A stretch of DNA of 64,000 nt from Gadus chalcogrammus (GCF_026213295.1 NC_079423.1:33876-97875), one strand, 5' to 3'. Shown: positions 25,289 to 44,935, counted from the stretch's first letter. Numbers and translations are program-made. Notes: generated from the letters alone by a model not told the origin.

Positions 25289-26789
25289 TCATTTCAGATC
25301 CAGGACCATGGACGCTGGGTTCTCCAGGTACTGCCGCCACAGGTTGGAGAACCTGCACATGGTGGCCCCGTCGATGACCCTGTGGTCAGCCGACCAGCTG
25401 ACGTTCAGAATGTGAGCTTTAACCAGCTCTCCGTTGGAGTCGAACCTTGGAAGGATCTGGAAGGGACCAGAAAGGTTTGATTAACATAGAACAAGGCATT
25501 CTTTTGGTTAGTGATGAGGACATAAGTATGGTTCCAGATGTTTCCATGGTAGAAACAGGCCTCACCTGGATCTTGCCCAGAGCTCCGATGGCCACCTCAG
25601 GGGGAAGAATCACCGGCTTGGCATAAGTTCCTCCAATCTTATTCCGAAATTAAAGGAATTTCATCATTAGCCTATTAACGCAATTGCAGGCCTCGCCTCT
25701 CTACCTCAGAGCTAAAGGAGACTTACGGAGCCGATGTTGGAGAGCGTGAAGGTTCCTCCGGTCAGGTCGGAGGTCCCCAGCTGACCGGAGGACCCCAGCA
25801 CCTGGAGGCGGTTCAGCTCTCTGGCGATCTCAAACACGCTGAGAAGCTGAACGTTCTTCACGTTGGGCACCAGCAAACCCTGGCTGGTGTCCATGGCCAG
25901 GCCGATGTTGTGAGCCGCCTACACAACAACATTCAAAATCACTTCATAGAATCAGCAGCAACTATTGGGTTAGGGTTCTAACCCTAACCCAACTGTAGGT
26001 CGCCTAGAGTAGATACCGGTTTTAAAGTAAAAAGAGTAGAATCCTGTTTCACATCTGCTCAACAAGAGCAGAAACCCATTCTCCACCGACTAGGAACGTA
26101 TAGTATAGTTGACAGATGTTCTCAGAGCTCCTATGCTGACCTTGTAGGTGATGTTCTGACTGGCCTCGTCCAGAGACGCGTTGAGGACGGGGAAGTGGAG
26201 CAGGCCGAGGGACGCCGCCTGCAGACCAAGAACATCATCAAAGAGATCCCAGGGACCCAGAGACAGACAGATAGTCCAGAGCCAGAGGGACAGAGTCTCC
26301 AGAGACAGAGAGACAGCAAGCCCAGAGAGACAGAGAGCCCAGAGACAGAGAGCCCAGAGGCAGAGAGCCCAGAGACAGAGAGCCCAGAGACAGAGAGCCC
26401 AGAGACAGAGGGACAGAGTCCCCAGAGACAGAGAGACAGCAAGCCTAGAGACCCAGAGACAGAGAGCCCAGAGACAGAGAGAGCCAAGAGACAGAGGGAG
26501 CCCAGAGGCAGAGAGAGCCCAGAGGCAGAGAGAGCCCAGAGACAGAGAGAGCCCAGAGACAGCGAGCCAGACCTCACCTTGATGAAGAAGGGCATGTAGC
26601 TGAGTTTAACGCCACGAGACTCACTGATGCCCCTGAGATCTGATCTCAGAGCAGCCAAGCGACTCAGGTCCACCTCGTCACAGAGGCCAAAGTGGGGGAT
26701 CTTCAGGGCCGCCGTCATCGTCTTCATCATGGCTCTATGGAAGCCTGTCCAGAAACAAGAAGAATGAACCATCATGAAGTACTCCTCCT

Positions 26790-26867
<78 letters not shown>

Positions 26868-29800
26868 AACAACTACAGTGGGGTACTAGTACTACTACAG
26901 TGGGGTACTAGTACTACTACAGTGGGGTACTAGTTCTACTACAGTGGGGTACTAGTACTACTACAGTGGGGTACTAGTACTACTACAGGGGGGTACTAGT
27001 ACTACTACAGTGGGGTACTAGTTCTACTACAGTGGGGTACTAGTACTACTACAGTGGGGTACTAGTTCTACTACAGTGGGGTACTAGTACTACTACAGTG
27101 GGGTACTAGTACTACTACAGTGGGGTACTAGTTCTACTACAGTGGGGTACTAGTACTACTACAGGGGGGTACTAGTACTACTACAGTGGGGTACTAGTTC
27201 TACTACAGTGGGGTACTAGTTCTACTACAGTGGGGTACTAGTTCTACTACAGTGGGGTACTAGTACTACTACAGTGGGGTACTAGTACTACTACAGTGGG
27301 GTACTAGTTCTACTACAGTGGGGTACTAGTACTACTACAGTGGGGTACTAGTTCTACTACAGTGGGGTACTAGTACTACTACAGTGGGGTACTAGTACTA
27401 CTAAAGTGGGGTACTAGTACTACTACAGTGGGGTACTAGTACTACACTGGTGCAGTGTCCCCTACCTTTCAGAGGCTCGGTGACATCCTGGCTGCTGAGG
27501 ACTGGTTGGGGCCTGGCTGGCAGGCTGGCTGGCAGGCTGGCTGGCAGGCTGGCTGGCTGCACCTCCTTTGGTCTTTGGGACTCACGGGTCTCATGGAATG
27601 GAGATGGAGGCAAGATGGCTCCCGTCTGCTTTGCCAGAAAGTTGAGAATATCCTCCTTGAGAATACGTCCATCTTTCCCAGTCCCGACAACTTCGCTCAG
27701 TTTGATCTGACAGGAGAAAAATGGAGTCAAGACCCAACAGCTAGATACCAACAAGCTATTGCTGGCTATATTATCAGGTCAGATACCAAACAAGCTAATG
27801 CTAATGATATTACCAGTGCTAGATACCAAACAAGCTAATGCTAATGATATTACCAGTGCTAGATACCAAACAAGCTAATGCTAATGATATTATCAGGGCT
27901 AAAACCAAACAAGCTAATGCTAATGATATTCCCAGGCCTAGATACCAAACGAGCTAATGCTATTGATATTACCAGGGCTAGATACCAAACGAGCTAATGC
28001 TAATGTCACAACTCAAAACTCACCTGTTCAAACTCGCACACAACGTCTAACTGATCACTGTTTTGATTGTTTGTTTGTTTTTTCTTTGTTTTGTTTTGTC
28101 TTGTTTTTGTTTTATTTATTTCTTATTGCTTATGTTTATTTATTTATTTATTTATTTTTTCCACAATGTCTTGTTTTTAAAAAAAAATGTATGATGACTA
28201 TATGCTATGTAAGGTGACCTTGGGTGTCTTGAAAGGCGCCTCTAAATTAAATGTATTATTATTATTATTATTATTAATGATATTATCAGGGCTAAAAACC
28301 AAACAAGCTAATGCTAATGATATTCCCAGGCCTAGATACGAAATGAGCTAATGCTATTGATATTACCAGGCCTAGATACCAAACGAGCTAATGCTATTGA
28401 TGTTGCCAGGGCTAGATACCAAAACCAGACCTTCTGTTGATGAATGATATTATCAGAATCTACTGTATATGTTGTTTACGGTTCTATTCTACTACAAGTT
28501 CTTTAAGATTATATTCTAGTACGCATTATGTTCAAGGTTATATTCTACTATATGTTGTTTAAGGTTTTAGGGTTAGGATTAGTTCTAGTTGTATGTCGTG
28601 TTTAAGGTTCTATTCTAAGGTTCTATTTTCGGGTTGCGTTTTAGGTTCTAGGGTTAGTTCTAATTGTACGTGTGGTCCTACGTTGTTCTCCAGGGCCAGT
28701 CTCCGGACTGCGGGTGTGGCCTGGGTCTTATGGCCTTTGATCTCCTGATGGGTGTGCTCCTCACGAGACATGGCCGGGGTCTCCACAACGTCTTCCTCCT
28801 GGGCCACTTCTGGAAAATGACATAAAACATATCGTACATGTAGAACCTCTGCAGCCTCTATAGCAAATAGAAAATATGCAACACATATAGAATATACATG
28901 TATCACACAGAGGTAGGGTTAGCCTACAAGACTAGAGATAGGGTTAGCCTACCAGACTATAGAGATAGTGTTAGCCTACCAGACTAGAGATAGGGTTAGC
29001 CTACCAGACTAGAGATAGGGTTAGCCTACCAGACTAGAGATAGGGTTAGCCTACCAGACTATAGAGATAGGGTTAGCCTACCAGACTATAGAGATAGGGT
29101 TAGCCTACCAGACTATAGAGATAGGGTTAGCCTACCAGACTATAGAGATAGGGTTAGCCTACCAGACTAGAGATAGGGTTAGCCTACCAGACTAAATCAG
29201 GACCTTCTCATTACCCGGTATCATCAGGACCCTCTCATTACCCAGTATCATCAGGACCCTCTCATTACCCGGTATCATCACAACCTTCTCATTACCCGGT
29301 ATCATCACAACCTTCTCATTACCCGGTATCATCACAACCTTCTCATTACCCGGTATCATCACGACCTTCTCAATACCCGGTATCATCACGACCCTCTCAT
29401 TACCCGGTATCATCAGGACCCTCTCATTACCCGGTATCATCAGGACCCTCTCATTACCCGGTATCATCAGGACCCTCTCATTACCCGGTATCATCAGGAC
29501 CCTCTCATTACCCGGTATCATCACAACCTTCTCATTACCCGGTATCATCACAACCTTCTCAATACCCGGTATCATCACGACCCTCTCATTACCCGGTATC
29601 ATCACAACCTTCTCAATACCTGGCCCGGTGTCGGTCTCGATGTCCACTAGGGGCTTCCCCACCAGCGCTGTGTCGTCCGCGGCGTAGTGCAGTCTGCGGA
29701 TGACGCCGTCGTAGCGGCTGGTGATGGTGACGGACGCCTTGTCGCTCTGCACCTCACATATGCTGTCGAACTGGGAAACCTTGTCGCCCTCCTTAACGTA

Positions 29801-30435
29801 CCTGAAGAGACCAGGGATCAGCAGGAGACACCAGGAGACACCGGGGGTCACCAGGAGACACCAGGGGTCACCAGGAGACACCAGGGGTCACCAGGAGACA
29901 CCAGTTATTTTGGTCTGCAAGTGTGACACGTTGGACACACAAATACTGCATGAATGCTTGAAGTAGTAAACGCGGAAGTAAGGCGGAAGGTAGTTTGCGA
30001 CGTCAGTTCAAGACGACCCCACTGATTGGTCAAATTTGCGGGAAAGTTGTGGTGGTTGGTTAAAATTGCGACACCGCCCTGAATTCGCGGTGATTGGTTG
30101 ATGTTGCGCTGAATTTGCAAATCGCAACATGGCGAAATCCTGGATGGTCTGTTAAATGGTTGAACTGCCCATTCAAGGCCCTGATATACTTCCAACTGAT
30201 TTTTTTTAGCTTGGTTGCAAAGGCTGTGGAACGTCTGCCGAATTCTACAGAAAATGTTGATCGGATTGCACCGGACTCGCCATTTCTGCTGCTTCATTGA
30301 ATCTGTTTGGTGTGTGCATGTGCGTGCGTGCGTGTGTGTGTGGTCGTGGCGCGCGAGTCCTGGCTTGTGTTTGAAAACACCAGGAGACTCTCTGTGGACC
30401 CATTTTACTGATCCCTAAACTGTAAAATCAGGTGA

Positions 30436-30471
<36 letters not shown>

Positions 30472-32590
30472 TACAAAATATATTGATGAACATAAAAAAA
30501 GAAAAAAAAATGTAATATACAGGATTATAGCCGTAGGCTCATTTCTATCCTTATTCCCTTAGTTAGGGTTAGGGTTAACCCCAACCCTATAAGGACACTC
30601 ACCATTCCTTCACTACGACCTCCATGATTCCTTCTCCGATGTCAGACAGTTTGAACTGCATGATGGGTCCGCTCCACGCTACGGGGCAGAGAAGAGGTGA
30701 AAACACCAAGAGGGGTTATTTCTTGATCTAGGGTTAGTGTTGGGGGCCAAGGTGAGTTCTAGGGCTAGTTCTAGGTTAGTTCTAGGGTTAAGGTTAGTTC
30801 TAGGGTTAAGGTTAGCGCTCGGGTTAAGGTTAGCGCTCGGGTTAAGGTTAGCGCTCGGGTTAAGGTTAGCGCTAGGGTTAAGGTTAGCGCTAGGGTTAAG
30901 GTTAGCGCTAGGGTTAAGGTTAGCGCTAGGGTTAAGGTTAGCGCTAGGGTTAAGGTTAATAGTAGGGTTAAGGTTAATAGTAGGGTTAAGGTGAGTGCTA
31001 GGGTTAGTTACATGGCTACTCAGATGGTTAGGGACTAGGGTTGGTTAGGGTTAAGCAGTAAGAGACCATCGTACCGCATCACATAATAGGAGCATGCGTA
31101 CAATAACAGGATTTAATTGAATGGATCGGTCCGTTGTCACGATACCCAGTCCAGCTGTTGGCGTCAGTGTCAGACCGAAAACAGATATCAATATCAGTGC
31201 ATTAAAGGCTAAGGGCTAAGGTGAGTGCTAAGGTTAAGGTGAGTGCTAGGGTTAAGGTGAGTGCTAGGGTTAAGGTTCTGGGGTTAAGGTTCTGGGGTTA
31301 AGGTTGTGGGGTTAAGGTTGTGGGGTTAAGGTTATGGGGTTCTAGTTCTGGGGCTGGGCTTTGTAGCACTACAGCCCAATCTGATGTTTTCTAGAGTTGG
31401 TTTCTAGAGTTGCATCTTGAGGTTATTTACCACTGGTTGTATGAAAGAGCCTCTCATTGTAGAGGTTGGACAGGCAGGCCCGCGGGGGCTGGTCCCTGGT
31501 GGCTTTAAAGACCCGCACACACCGACGCTTGTAGTGGTGGGAGAGCTGAGAGACCAAGAACAACCAGGAGACTATTGACACCATTATAGAATATAGAGCC
31601 CACTTATTTACACCATTATATAATATAGAGCCCACTTATTGACACCATTATATAATATAGAGCCCACTTATTGACACCATTATATAATATAGAGCCCACT
31701 TATTGACACCATTATAGAATATAGAGCCCACTTATTGACACCATTATAGAATATAGAGCCCACTTATTGACACCATTATAGAATATAGAGCCCACTTATT
31801 GACACCATTATAGAATATAGAGCCCACTTATTTACACCATTATATAATATAGAGCCCACTTATTGACACCATTATAGAATTATAGAGCCCACTTATTGAC
31901 ACCATTATAGAATATAGGGCCCACTTATTGACACCATTATAGAATATAGAGCCCACTTATTGACACTATTATAGAATATCGAAAAATACTGTAAAAGGTT
32001 TCAAATCTAAAACCCTGTTATGATAATGTTGTGGTAGTGTAATTATCATGTTATAGTAAGGTTGTAGTCTTTTGATTGTGAGGTTGTGCTGTTAAGCCAC
32101 GGTAGGGTAATTTTATGGTCATTAGGTCATGTTATGGTTATTAGGGTAATGTCATGGTGTTTTATGATAAAGTTGGGCTATGTTATTATCATTATCGTAC
32201 GGTTGTTGTCGTTTTCTGGTGAGGTTCTGATGTTGTGGTAATGTTAGGGTCATTAGGGTAATGTTATGTCGGTCATTTGGGTATTGTAATGGTACTGTTA
32301 TGGTCATTATGATTATGTGTGGAATAGTTGAATTGGGTTTGTTACAGATGTACTTTATCATAGTACTATGAAGTCTTCCTAAACAAATAAATATTTAACC
32401 AATCGTCTCACTAAAGCAATCCTTTAACAGTCTTTTGGATTGTTAAAAATAAACCCAGCAGCTCAATTATAGCAAATGTATAAAGATGTGTTCCTTAATA
32501 ACATGCATGATCCCTTGTTAACATAACAGATAAATGATAACTTACCAGTCTTCTCACTAAACTAACTGAGCACCTTGTAACCGCCGCCAT
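25289..32590 (-). CDS. dbt: DBT, dihydrolipoamide branched-chain transacylase (E2 of the BCKDH complex)
   Basis: Minus-strand exons: 32546-32590, 31431-31545, 30603-30678, 29620-29801, 28682-28809, 27469-27706, 26578-26744, 26141-26218, 25727-25918, 25566-25637, 25289-25456. Phases agree; 486 residues, against 482 in human. Mitochondrial E2 core that transfers branched-chain acyl groups from E1 to CoA. Exons 1-2 give an Arg-rich targeting region ([15 protein letters not shown]). The lipoyl domain is in exons 3-4 ([23 protein letters not shown] with the lipoyl-lysine in SDKAS). The peripheral-subunit-binding domain is in exons 5-6 ([12 protein letters not shown] then [14 protein letters not shown]). 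The catalytic acyltransferase domain follows, with the active site [10 protein letters not shown] in exon 11. Exon 6 holds a coding minisatellite (PASL repeats) in the linker before the catalytic domain. The exon 4 donor is amplified in the intron. Divergent from RTCA, as in human. Confidence 0.97.
26228..26577 (-). repeat. Minisatellite at DBT exon 7 donor
   Basis: Plus-strand units around agagcccagagacagag (about 14-24 nt) fill the short intron right up to the exon 7 donor at 26572-26577. Confidence 0.93.
26785..27460. repeat. (ACT)n and 23-nt minisatellite in DBT intron 6
   Basis: 26785-26870 is a pure (act)n array. It passes into about 24 units of 23 nt, gtactagtactactacagt plus gggg, ending about 10 bases from the exon 6 donor. 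The 23-mer contains the (act) words, so it probably arose from the triplet array. Confidence 0.95.
27520..27563 (-). repeat. Coding minisatellite in DBT exon 6
   Basis: A 12-nt unit (ggctggctggca on the plus strand) repeats more than three times in frame, encoding [16 protein letters not shown]. It lies in the flexible linker between the subunit-binding and catalytic domains, so tolerance is plausible. Confidence 0.9.
27735..28440. repeat. ~41-nt minisatellite in DBT intron 5, interrupted by LINE 3' end
   Basis: Units contain agataccaaacaagctaatg and ctaatgatattaccag. About eight copies lie before and four after an inserted LINE tail at 28010-28275. Confidence 0.9.
28010..28275 (+). mobile_element. 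LINE 3'-terminal fragment (L2-like)
   Basis: T-rich stretch, then ggtgaccttgggtgtcttga and aaggcgcctctaaattaaat followed by (tta)n. This is the usual 3' end of fish L2-type LINEs. It splits the intron 5 minisatellite, so it inserted after the array formed. Confidence 0.75.
28905..29195. repeat. 26-28-nt minisatellite in DBT intron 4
   Basis: About ten copies of gggttagcctaccagacta with gagata. Confidence 0.93.
29196..29640 (-). repeat. In-frame 27-nt minisatellite containing the DBT exon 4 donor
   Basis: About 16-17 units of 27 nt. On the minus strand exon 4 ends acaccgggccag then gtattgagaagg; each unit ends gatgataccgg then gta(a/t)tgagaagg, so every unit carries a copy of the exon edge and a GT donor. 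Because 27 is divisible by three and there is no stop, the frame stays open through the whole array (GNERVLMIP / GNEKVVMIP modules). Confidence 0.92.
29815..29905. repeat. Repeat at DBT exon 4 acceptor
   Basis: ccaggagacaccaggggtca units, four to five, end about 12 bases from the acceptor. Confidence 0.85.
29906..30602. other. DBT intron 3, mixed sequence
   Basis: 29960-30130 has several attggt(c/t)aa(a)ttgcg words suggesting an old dispersed repeat. 30300-30340 is a (TG)-rich stretch. 30439-30470 is a poly-A run. No exon recognised. Confidence 0.45.
30725..31010. repeat. 18-nt minisatellite in DBT intron 2
   Basis: About 14 units of ggttaaggttagcgctag, 18 nt, giving a clean long open frame on the plus strand that is not a gene. 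Confidence 0.93.
31200..31350. repeat. gggttaaggt repeat in DBT intron 2
   Basis: Variants of gtgagtgctagggttaag, then ttctggggttaag. Confidence 0.85.
31560..31985. repeat. ~38-nt minisatellite at DBT exon 2 acceptor
   Basis: About eleven units with ttattgacaccattatagaa and tatagagcccac. The array begins about 15 bases outside the exon 2 acceptor. Confidence 0.94.
31990..32540. repeat. Degenerate repeat, DBT intron 1
   Basis: Loose variants of tgttatggtcattagggtaa between 31990 and 32330; the remainder is unassigned. Confidence 0.6.
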
Positions 32591-32940
32591 CTTGCCTCCT
32601 TGTAGCCCAGGGTGTGACGTAAACCACACGCCCCTTTGAGCAGCCAATCGCGTGTCGTCTTCTTCTTCGTATCCATTATGGGGTTGAAAGACGTCCTGAT
32701 GACGCAATACCGCCCCCTGCTTGGGTCAGCTGCACGTTGGACCTAACCCTAACCCCCTAACCCTTAAGTTAGTAGAAGAAACAACCTACCGGTTTCACCA
32801 TACATCATAGATTAGTTTTAGATGTATTCAGGTTAACGAGTTAATCATTAGTAGAGGAATGAATCATGGATGCATAATGACAACATGTGGATAGATGACT
32901 TAATATAATATATATAAATATTAGTGTATATATATAAAGA
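32591..32940. promoter_or_regulatory. DBT promoter side of the divergent DBT/RTCA interval
   Basis: Minus-strand CCAAT-type element (cagccaatcgcg, read as inverted on the gene strand) at about 32641-32652, roughly 50 bp upstream of the DBT ATG. Also cgccccctgcttgg near 32711. Promoter call is inferred from position. Confidence 0.45.
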
Positions 32941-32975
32941 GTCCTGCATTCGACACTGTAGACCATACAATACTT

Positions 32976-34034
32976 TTGGACAGGTTAGAAAACTGGGTGG
33001 GGCTTTCAGGCACAGTCTTAAATTGGTTCAGATCCTACCTACAAAATAGGAACTACTTTGTTTCCATCGGCGACTTTGTATCAGAATCAACCAACGTGAT
33101 GTGTGGAGTCCCACAAGGTTCGATCTTAGGACCCTCTTTATTCAACATCTACAGGCTCCCACTAGGGCAAATCATGCATAATAACAATATTGACCATCAT
33201 TGCTATGCTGATGACACGCAAATCTATGTATCGCTATCACCAAATGACTATCGGCCCATAGATCTGCCGTGCCAGTGCATTGAGCAAGTGAAAGACTGGA
33301 TGTGCCGAAATTTCCTTCAGCTAAATGAGGATAAAACAGAGATAATTGTATTTGGTGCTAAAACGGAAAGGCTTAAAGTAACCCAACACCTTCACTCTCT
33401 GTCCCTGAAAACCTCAATCAAAGCCAGAAATCGAGGGGTTATCATGGATTCTGATTTACATTTCGAAAGTCACATCAAATCAGTTACAAAATCTGCATAT
33501 TATCACCTTAAAAATGTAGCAAGACTTAGAGGGCTCATGTCCACTGAAGACTTACAAAAACTTGTACATGCCTTTATCACTAGTAAGCTTGATTACTGCA
33601 ATGGTCTCCTTACAGGTCTCCCAAAACAAACTCTAAGGAAGCTTCAGCTTCTTCAGAATGCTGCTGCTAGATTTTTAAGAAAGACCAAAAAATTTGAACA
33701 TATTACACCAATTCTTAAATCGTTACATTGGCTTCCTGTAGGTCAGAGAATTGATTTTAAAATCATGTTGCTAACCTATAAATCCCTACATGGTGTAGGC
33801 CCAAAATATTTAACTGATATGCTTCCACTACATAAGCCTTCTAGAACACTAAGATCTTCTGAGACCAATCTGTTAATTATCCCCAGAGTAAACACGAAAC
33901 ATGGGAAAGCAGGATTTAGTTACTATGCAACAAATAGCTGGAACAAAATCCCTGAGGATTTAAGACTTGCCCCAACTCTGAGCACCTTTAAAACAAGATT
34001 GAAGACTTTTATGTTTGCTTTAGCTTTCTGCTAA
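32976..34034 (+). pseudogene. L2 LINE reverse transcriptase, C-terminal part
   Basis: Uninterrupted 352-codon frame, already open upstream of the nominal ATG. RT motifs: GVPQGSILGP, then the catalytic box HCYADDTQIY, then FLQLNEDKTEIIVFG, followed by the typical LDYCNGLLTGLP and LQNAAARFLR and LHWLPVGQRI blocks of L2-like elements. The endonuclease and first RT blocks are absent, so it cannot be autonomous. Open frame with no stops implies a recent insertion. Confidence 0.9.
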
Positions 34035-34129
34035 ATCTTAAATACTTAACCTTTATTTTACTAAAATGCCTTTTTCACTTTCCCTTTATTTTCTATTTTT
34101 ACCAGAAAAATACATGATCTGATACCAGA

Positions 34130-34385
34130 GAGAAAGGTTGTATAAGGGTTAGAGTCCTGAGTTTGTATTTGTATAAGGGTTAGAGTCCTGAGTTTGTTTG
34201 TATAAGGGTTAGAGTCCTGAGTTTGTATTTGTATAAGGGTTAGAGTCCTGAGTTTGTTTGTATAAGGGTTAGAGTCCTGAGTTTGTATTTGTATAAGGGT
34301 TAGAGTCCTGAGTTTGTTTGTATAAGGGTTAGAGTCCTGAGTTTGTGTATAAGGGTTAGAGTCCTGAGTTTTGTTGAATAAGGCC
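34130..34385. repeat. ~35-nt repeat within the L2 3' UTR
   Basis: gtataagggttagagtcctg with agtttgtttg or agtttgtattt, seven copies. Confidence 0.92.
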
Positions 34386-34939
34386 TTTGGTCTGGGCTAG
34401 AGTCCTAGAAGCTGGGTTAGAGTCCTAGAATATTGTCCTTTAGGTCGGGTTGTAGTCCCGACTTGGGTTCCAGAGAGACTGTTGATCTGATCTTAAATAC
34501 ATTGCACTTTCAATTTTACTTACTAAAAAGCCTTTTTAACTTTCAATTTAATTTTCTCTTAAATACATTCAACTTTACTTACTAAAAAGCCTTTTTAACT
34601 TTCAATTTAATTTTCTATTTTTACCAGAAAGATACATGATCTGATACCAGAGAGAAAGGATAAGGGTTACTAGAATCCGGGTTGGAGTCCCAGAGAAAGT
34701 ACCAAGTTCCTTTTAGGTCGGGTTGGAGTTCCGACGCGGATACCAGAGAGACTGTTGATCTGATCTTAAATACATTGCACTTTCTATTTTACTCATTTCT
34801 TTGCATATGTTTTCTTTTACTTATCTGTTATTTTATTTTATTGTATAACAATGTTTATATGTGAGCACTTTGAGTCTGCCTTGTGTATGAAAAGTGCTAT
34901 ATAAATAAAGTTGCCTTGCCTTGCCTATATACAATGATC

Positions 34940-35070
34940 TCCCTTCAGGCCAGCAGGGGGCGTAAAGGCTCTGCTGGGAAACCAGTCCGGCGGACCAGCA
35001 GGGGGCGGTAATGCTCTGGTGGGAAACCAGTCCGGACCTGCAGGGGGCGATAAGGCTCTAGCGTGAAACT
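34940..35070 (+). promoter_or_regulatory. Tandem CTCF-like motifs upstream of RTCA
   Basis: Three copies of a ~43-bp repeat. Each contains a match to the CTCF core: ccagcagggggcg at 34950-34962 and 34995-35007, cctgcagggggcg at 35037-35049. The last is about 150 bp upstream of the RTCA ATG. Binding is a prediction from the motif. Confidence 0.55.
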
Positions 35071-35199
35071 AGTCCGGAGAAGAAGAAATAAAAACACTCT
35101 CATTCTCTAGCTTACACACATCTGGTCTTATTAGTGAAAATAGATCGATATTAGTAATATTACGATAGTTGCTATACTTTAAAACTCCCCAGCAGCAGA

Positions 35200-42891
<7,692 letters not shown>

Positions 42892-43345
42892 TACTCTAAA
42901 CCTGGTACTAACCTGTAGTACTAACCCCTAACCCTAGGACCAACCTGTAGTACTGTACCCCTAACCCTAGTACTGTACCCCTAACCCTAGTACCCTAGTA
43001 CTAACCTGTAGTACTTTACTCCACACCCTAGGACTATAGGACTAACTTGTAGGACTGTACCCCCTAACCCTAGGACTGTACCCCCTAACCCTAGGACTGT
43101 ACCTCTAACCCTAGTACACTAGGACTTGCTATTGGCTGCTGTGTGTTTTCTTCAGTCTCAGGGCTTTCCTCAATAATAAAGTGATCCATGATTTATTGTG
43201 GTTGTATATCAGTGCTTTCAACTCACACACACACACACACACCCCTGGGTATGGATTGATGTACGACTCACTAACCCCTGGGTATGGAGGGGTGTAGGAC
43301 TCACTACCCCCTGGGTATGGAGGGCTGTAGGACTCACTCCAACAG
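42892..43345. repeat. RTCA 3' flank with simple repeats
   Basis: ccctaaccctaggactgtacc variants to 43120, aataaa at 43173-43178 as a candidate RTCA poly(A) signal, (CA)n at 43226-43241, and a ~32-nt cccctgggtatggagggntg repeat to 43340. Confidence 0.75.
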
Positions 43346-43360
43346 GAGCCTTCTAATATA

Positions 43361-44933
43361 CAGGTCATACTCAGAAAATTAGAATATCGTGCAAAAGTTC
43401 ATTTATTTCAGTAATTCAACTTAAAAGGTCATACTACTACAATATGTAGACTCATTACATGCAAAGTGATATATTCCAAGCCTTTATTTGTTATAATTTT
43501 GAAGATTATGGCTTAGAGTTTAAGAAAACCCAAAATTTGAAATCTCAGAAAATTTGAATATACATGAAATCAATAAAAGGATTTTAAATAAAGAAATGAT
43601 GGCCCTATGAAAAGAATAATCATGCATATGTACTTGGTTTGGGCCCCTTTTGCATGAATTACTGCCTTAATGCGGCGTGGCATGGATGCTATCCGCCTGT
43701 GGCCCTGCTGAGGTGTTATGGTGACCAGGATGCTTTAATAGCAGCCTTCAGCTCTTTGGCATTGTTTGGTCTCATGTCTTTCATCTTTCTCTTGGCAATG
43801 CCCCATAGGGGTTCAGGTCAGGCGAGTTTACTGGCCAATCAAGGACAGTAATCCCATGGTCATTGAACCAGGTTTTTGTAGTTTTGGCAGTGTGGGCAGG
43901 TGCCAAGTCCTTCTGGAAAATGAAGTCAGCATCCCCATAAAGACGGTCCGCTGAAGAGTGCATGAAGTGCTCTAAAATGTCCTGGTAGACGGCTGCGTTG
44001 ACTCTGGTCTTAATAAAGCACAGTGGAACAACACCAGCAGATGACATGGCTCCCCAAACCAACACAGACTGTGGAAACTTCACACTGGACTTCAAGCATC
44101 TTGCATTCTGTGCCTCTCCAATCTTTCTCCAGACACTGGGACCTTGGTTTCCAAATGAGATGCAAAATTTGCTCTCATCCGAAAAAAGGACTTTGGACCA
44201 TTGAGCAACAGACCAGTCATTTTTTTCTTTAACCCAGGTAAGATGCTTCTGACGTTGTTTTTTTTCAGGAGTGGCTTGACAAGAGGAATACGACTTTTAA
44301 AGCCCTTTTCACAGATTCGTCTGTGTGGTGGCTCTTGATGCACTCAGTCCAGTCATTGTGATGCTCTCCAACACTTTTGAAAGGTCTTTTGCGCACAATC
44401 CTCTCCAGGCTGCGGTCATCCCTGCTGCTTGTGCACCTTTTCCTTCCACACTTTGCCCTTCCACTTAACTTTCTATTAATGTGCTTTGATACAGCACTTT
44501 GTGAACATCCAACTTCTTTTGCAATTACCTTCTGAGGCTTTCCCTCCTTGTGGAGGGTGTCAATGACGGTTTTCTGCACAACTGTCAGGTCAGCAGTCTT
44601 CCCCATGATTGTGAATCCTACTGAAGCAGGCTGAGAGACCATTTAAAGGCTCAGGAACTCTTTTCAGGTGTTTTGGATTAATTAGCTGATTCGAATGTGA
44701 CACTTTGAGCCTACAATATGGAACCTTTTCACAATATTCTAATTATCTGAGATTTTGAATTTGGGGATTTAATAAATCGTAAGCAATAATCTTCAAAATT
44801 ATTACAAATAAAGGCTTGGAATATCTCACTTTGCATGTAATGAGTCTACATAATGTATTTGTTTGGGCTTTTAAGTTGAATTACTGAAATAAATGAACTT
44901 TTGCACGATATTATATTTTCGGAGTATGACCTG
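43361..44933 (-). mobile_element. Tc1-like DNA transposon
   Basis: 1,573 bp flanked by TA. Inverted repeats of about 200 bp (outer caggtcatactc; inner blocks agttcatttatttcagtaat and tagactcattacatgcaaag at both ends). It lies between RTCA and CDC14A. Confidence 0.95.
43781..44606 (-). pseudogene. Tc1 transposase, frameshifted
   Basis: Minus strand. The N-terminal helix-turn-helix part (MGKTADLTVVQKTVIDTLHK) is in one frame, the middle (IPLVKPLLKKN, FRMRANFASH) in a second, and the C-terminal catalytic part (SVLVWGAMSSAG, KDLAPAHTAKTTKTW, DWPVNSPDLNP) in a third. At least two frameshifts separate them, so the gene is dead, although the DDE-type DLAPAHT and SPDLNP blocks remain. Confidence 0.93.
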
Positions 44934-44935
44934 TA

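Larger units (their letters stand above)
32937..34925 (+). mobile_element. 5'-truncated L2-type LINE between DBT and RTCA
   Basis: Begins inside the reverse transcriptase (PAFDTVDHTILLDRL, from about 32943) and continues to a 3' tail ending gaaaagtgctatataaataa then ttgccttgccttgcc. The 3' UTR has been expanded by tandem repeats (34130-34385) and a second duplicated block (34485-34780). Confidence 0.9.

Noticed and set aside
26181..26599. Arg/Glu-rich ORFs on the plus strand
   Set aside because: Repeat translation antisense to DBT; the repeat is intronic next to the exon 7 donor.
30737..30994. 85-codon Leu/Arg repeat protein
   Set aside because: Product of the 18-nt minisatellite in DBT intron 2.
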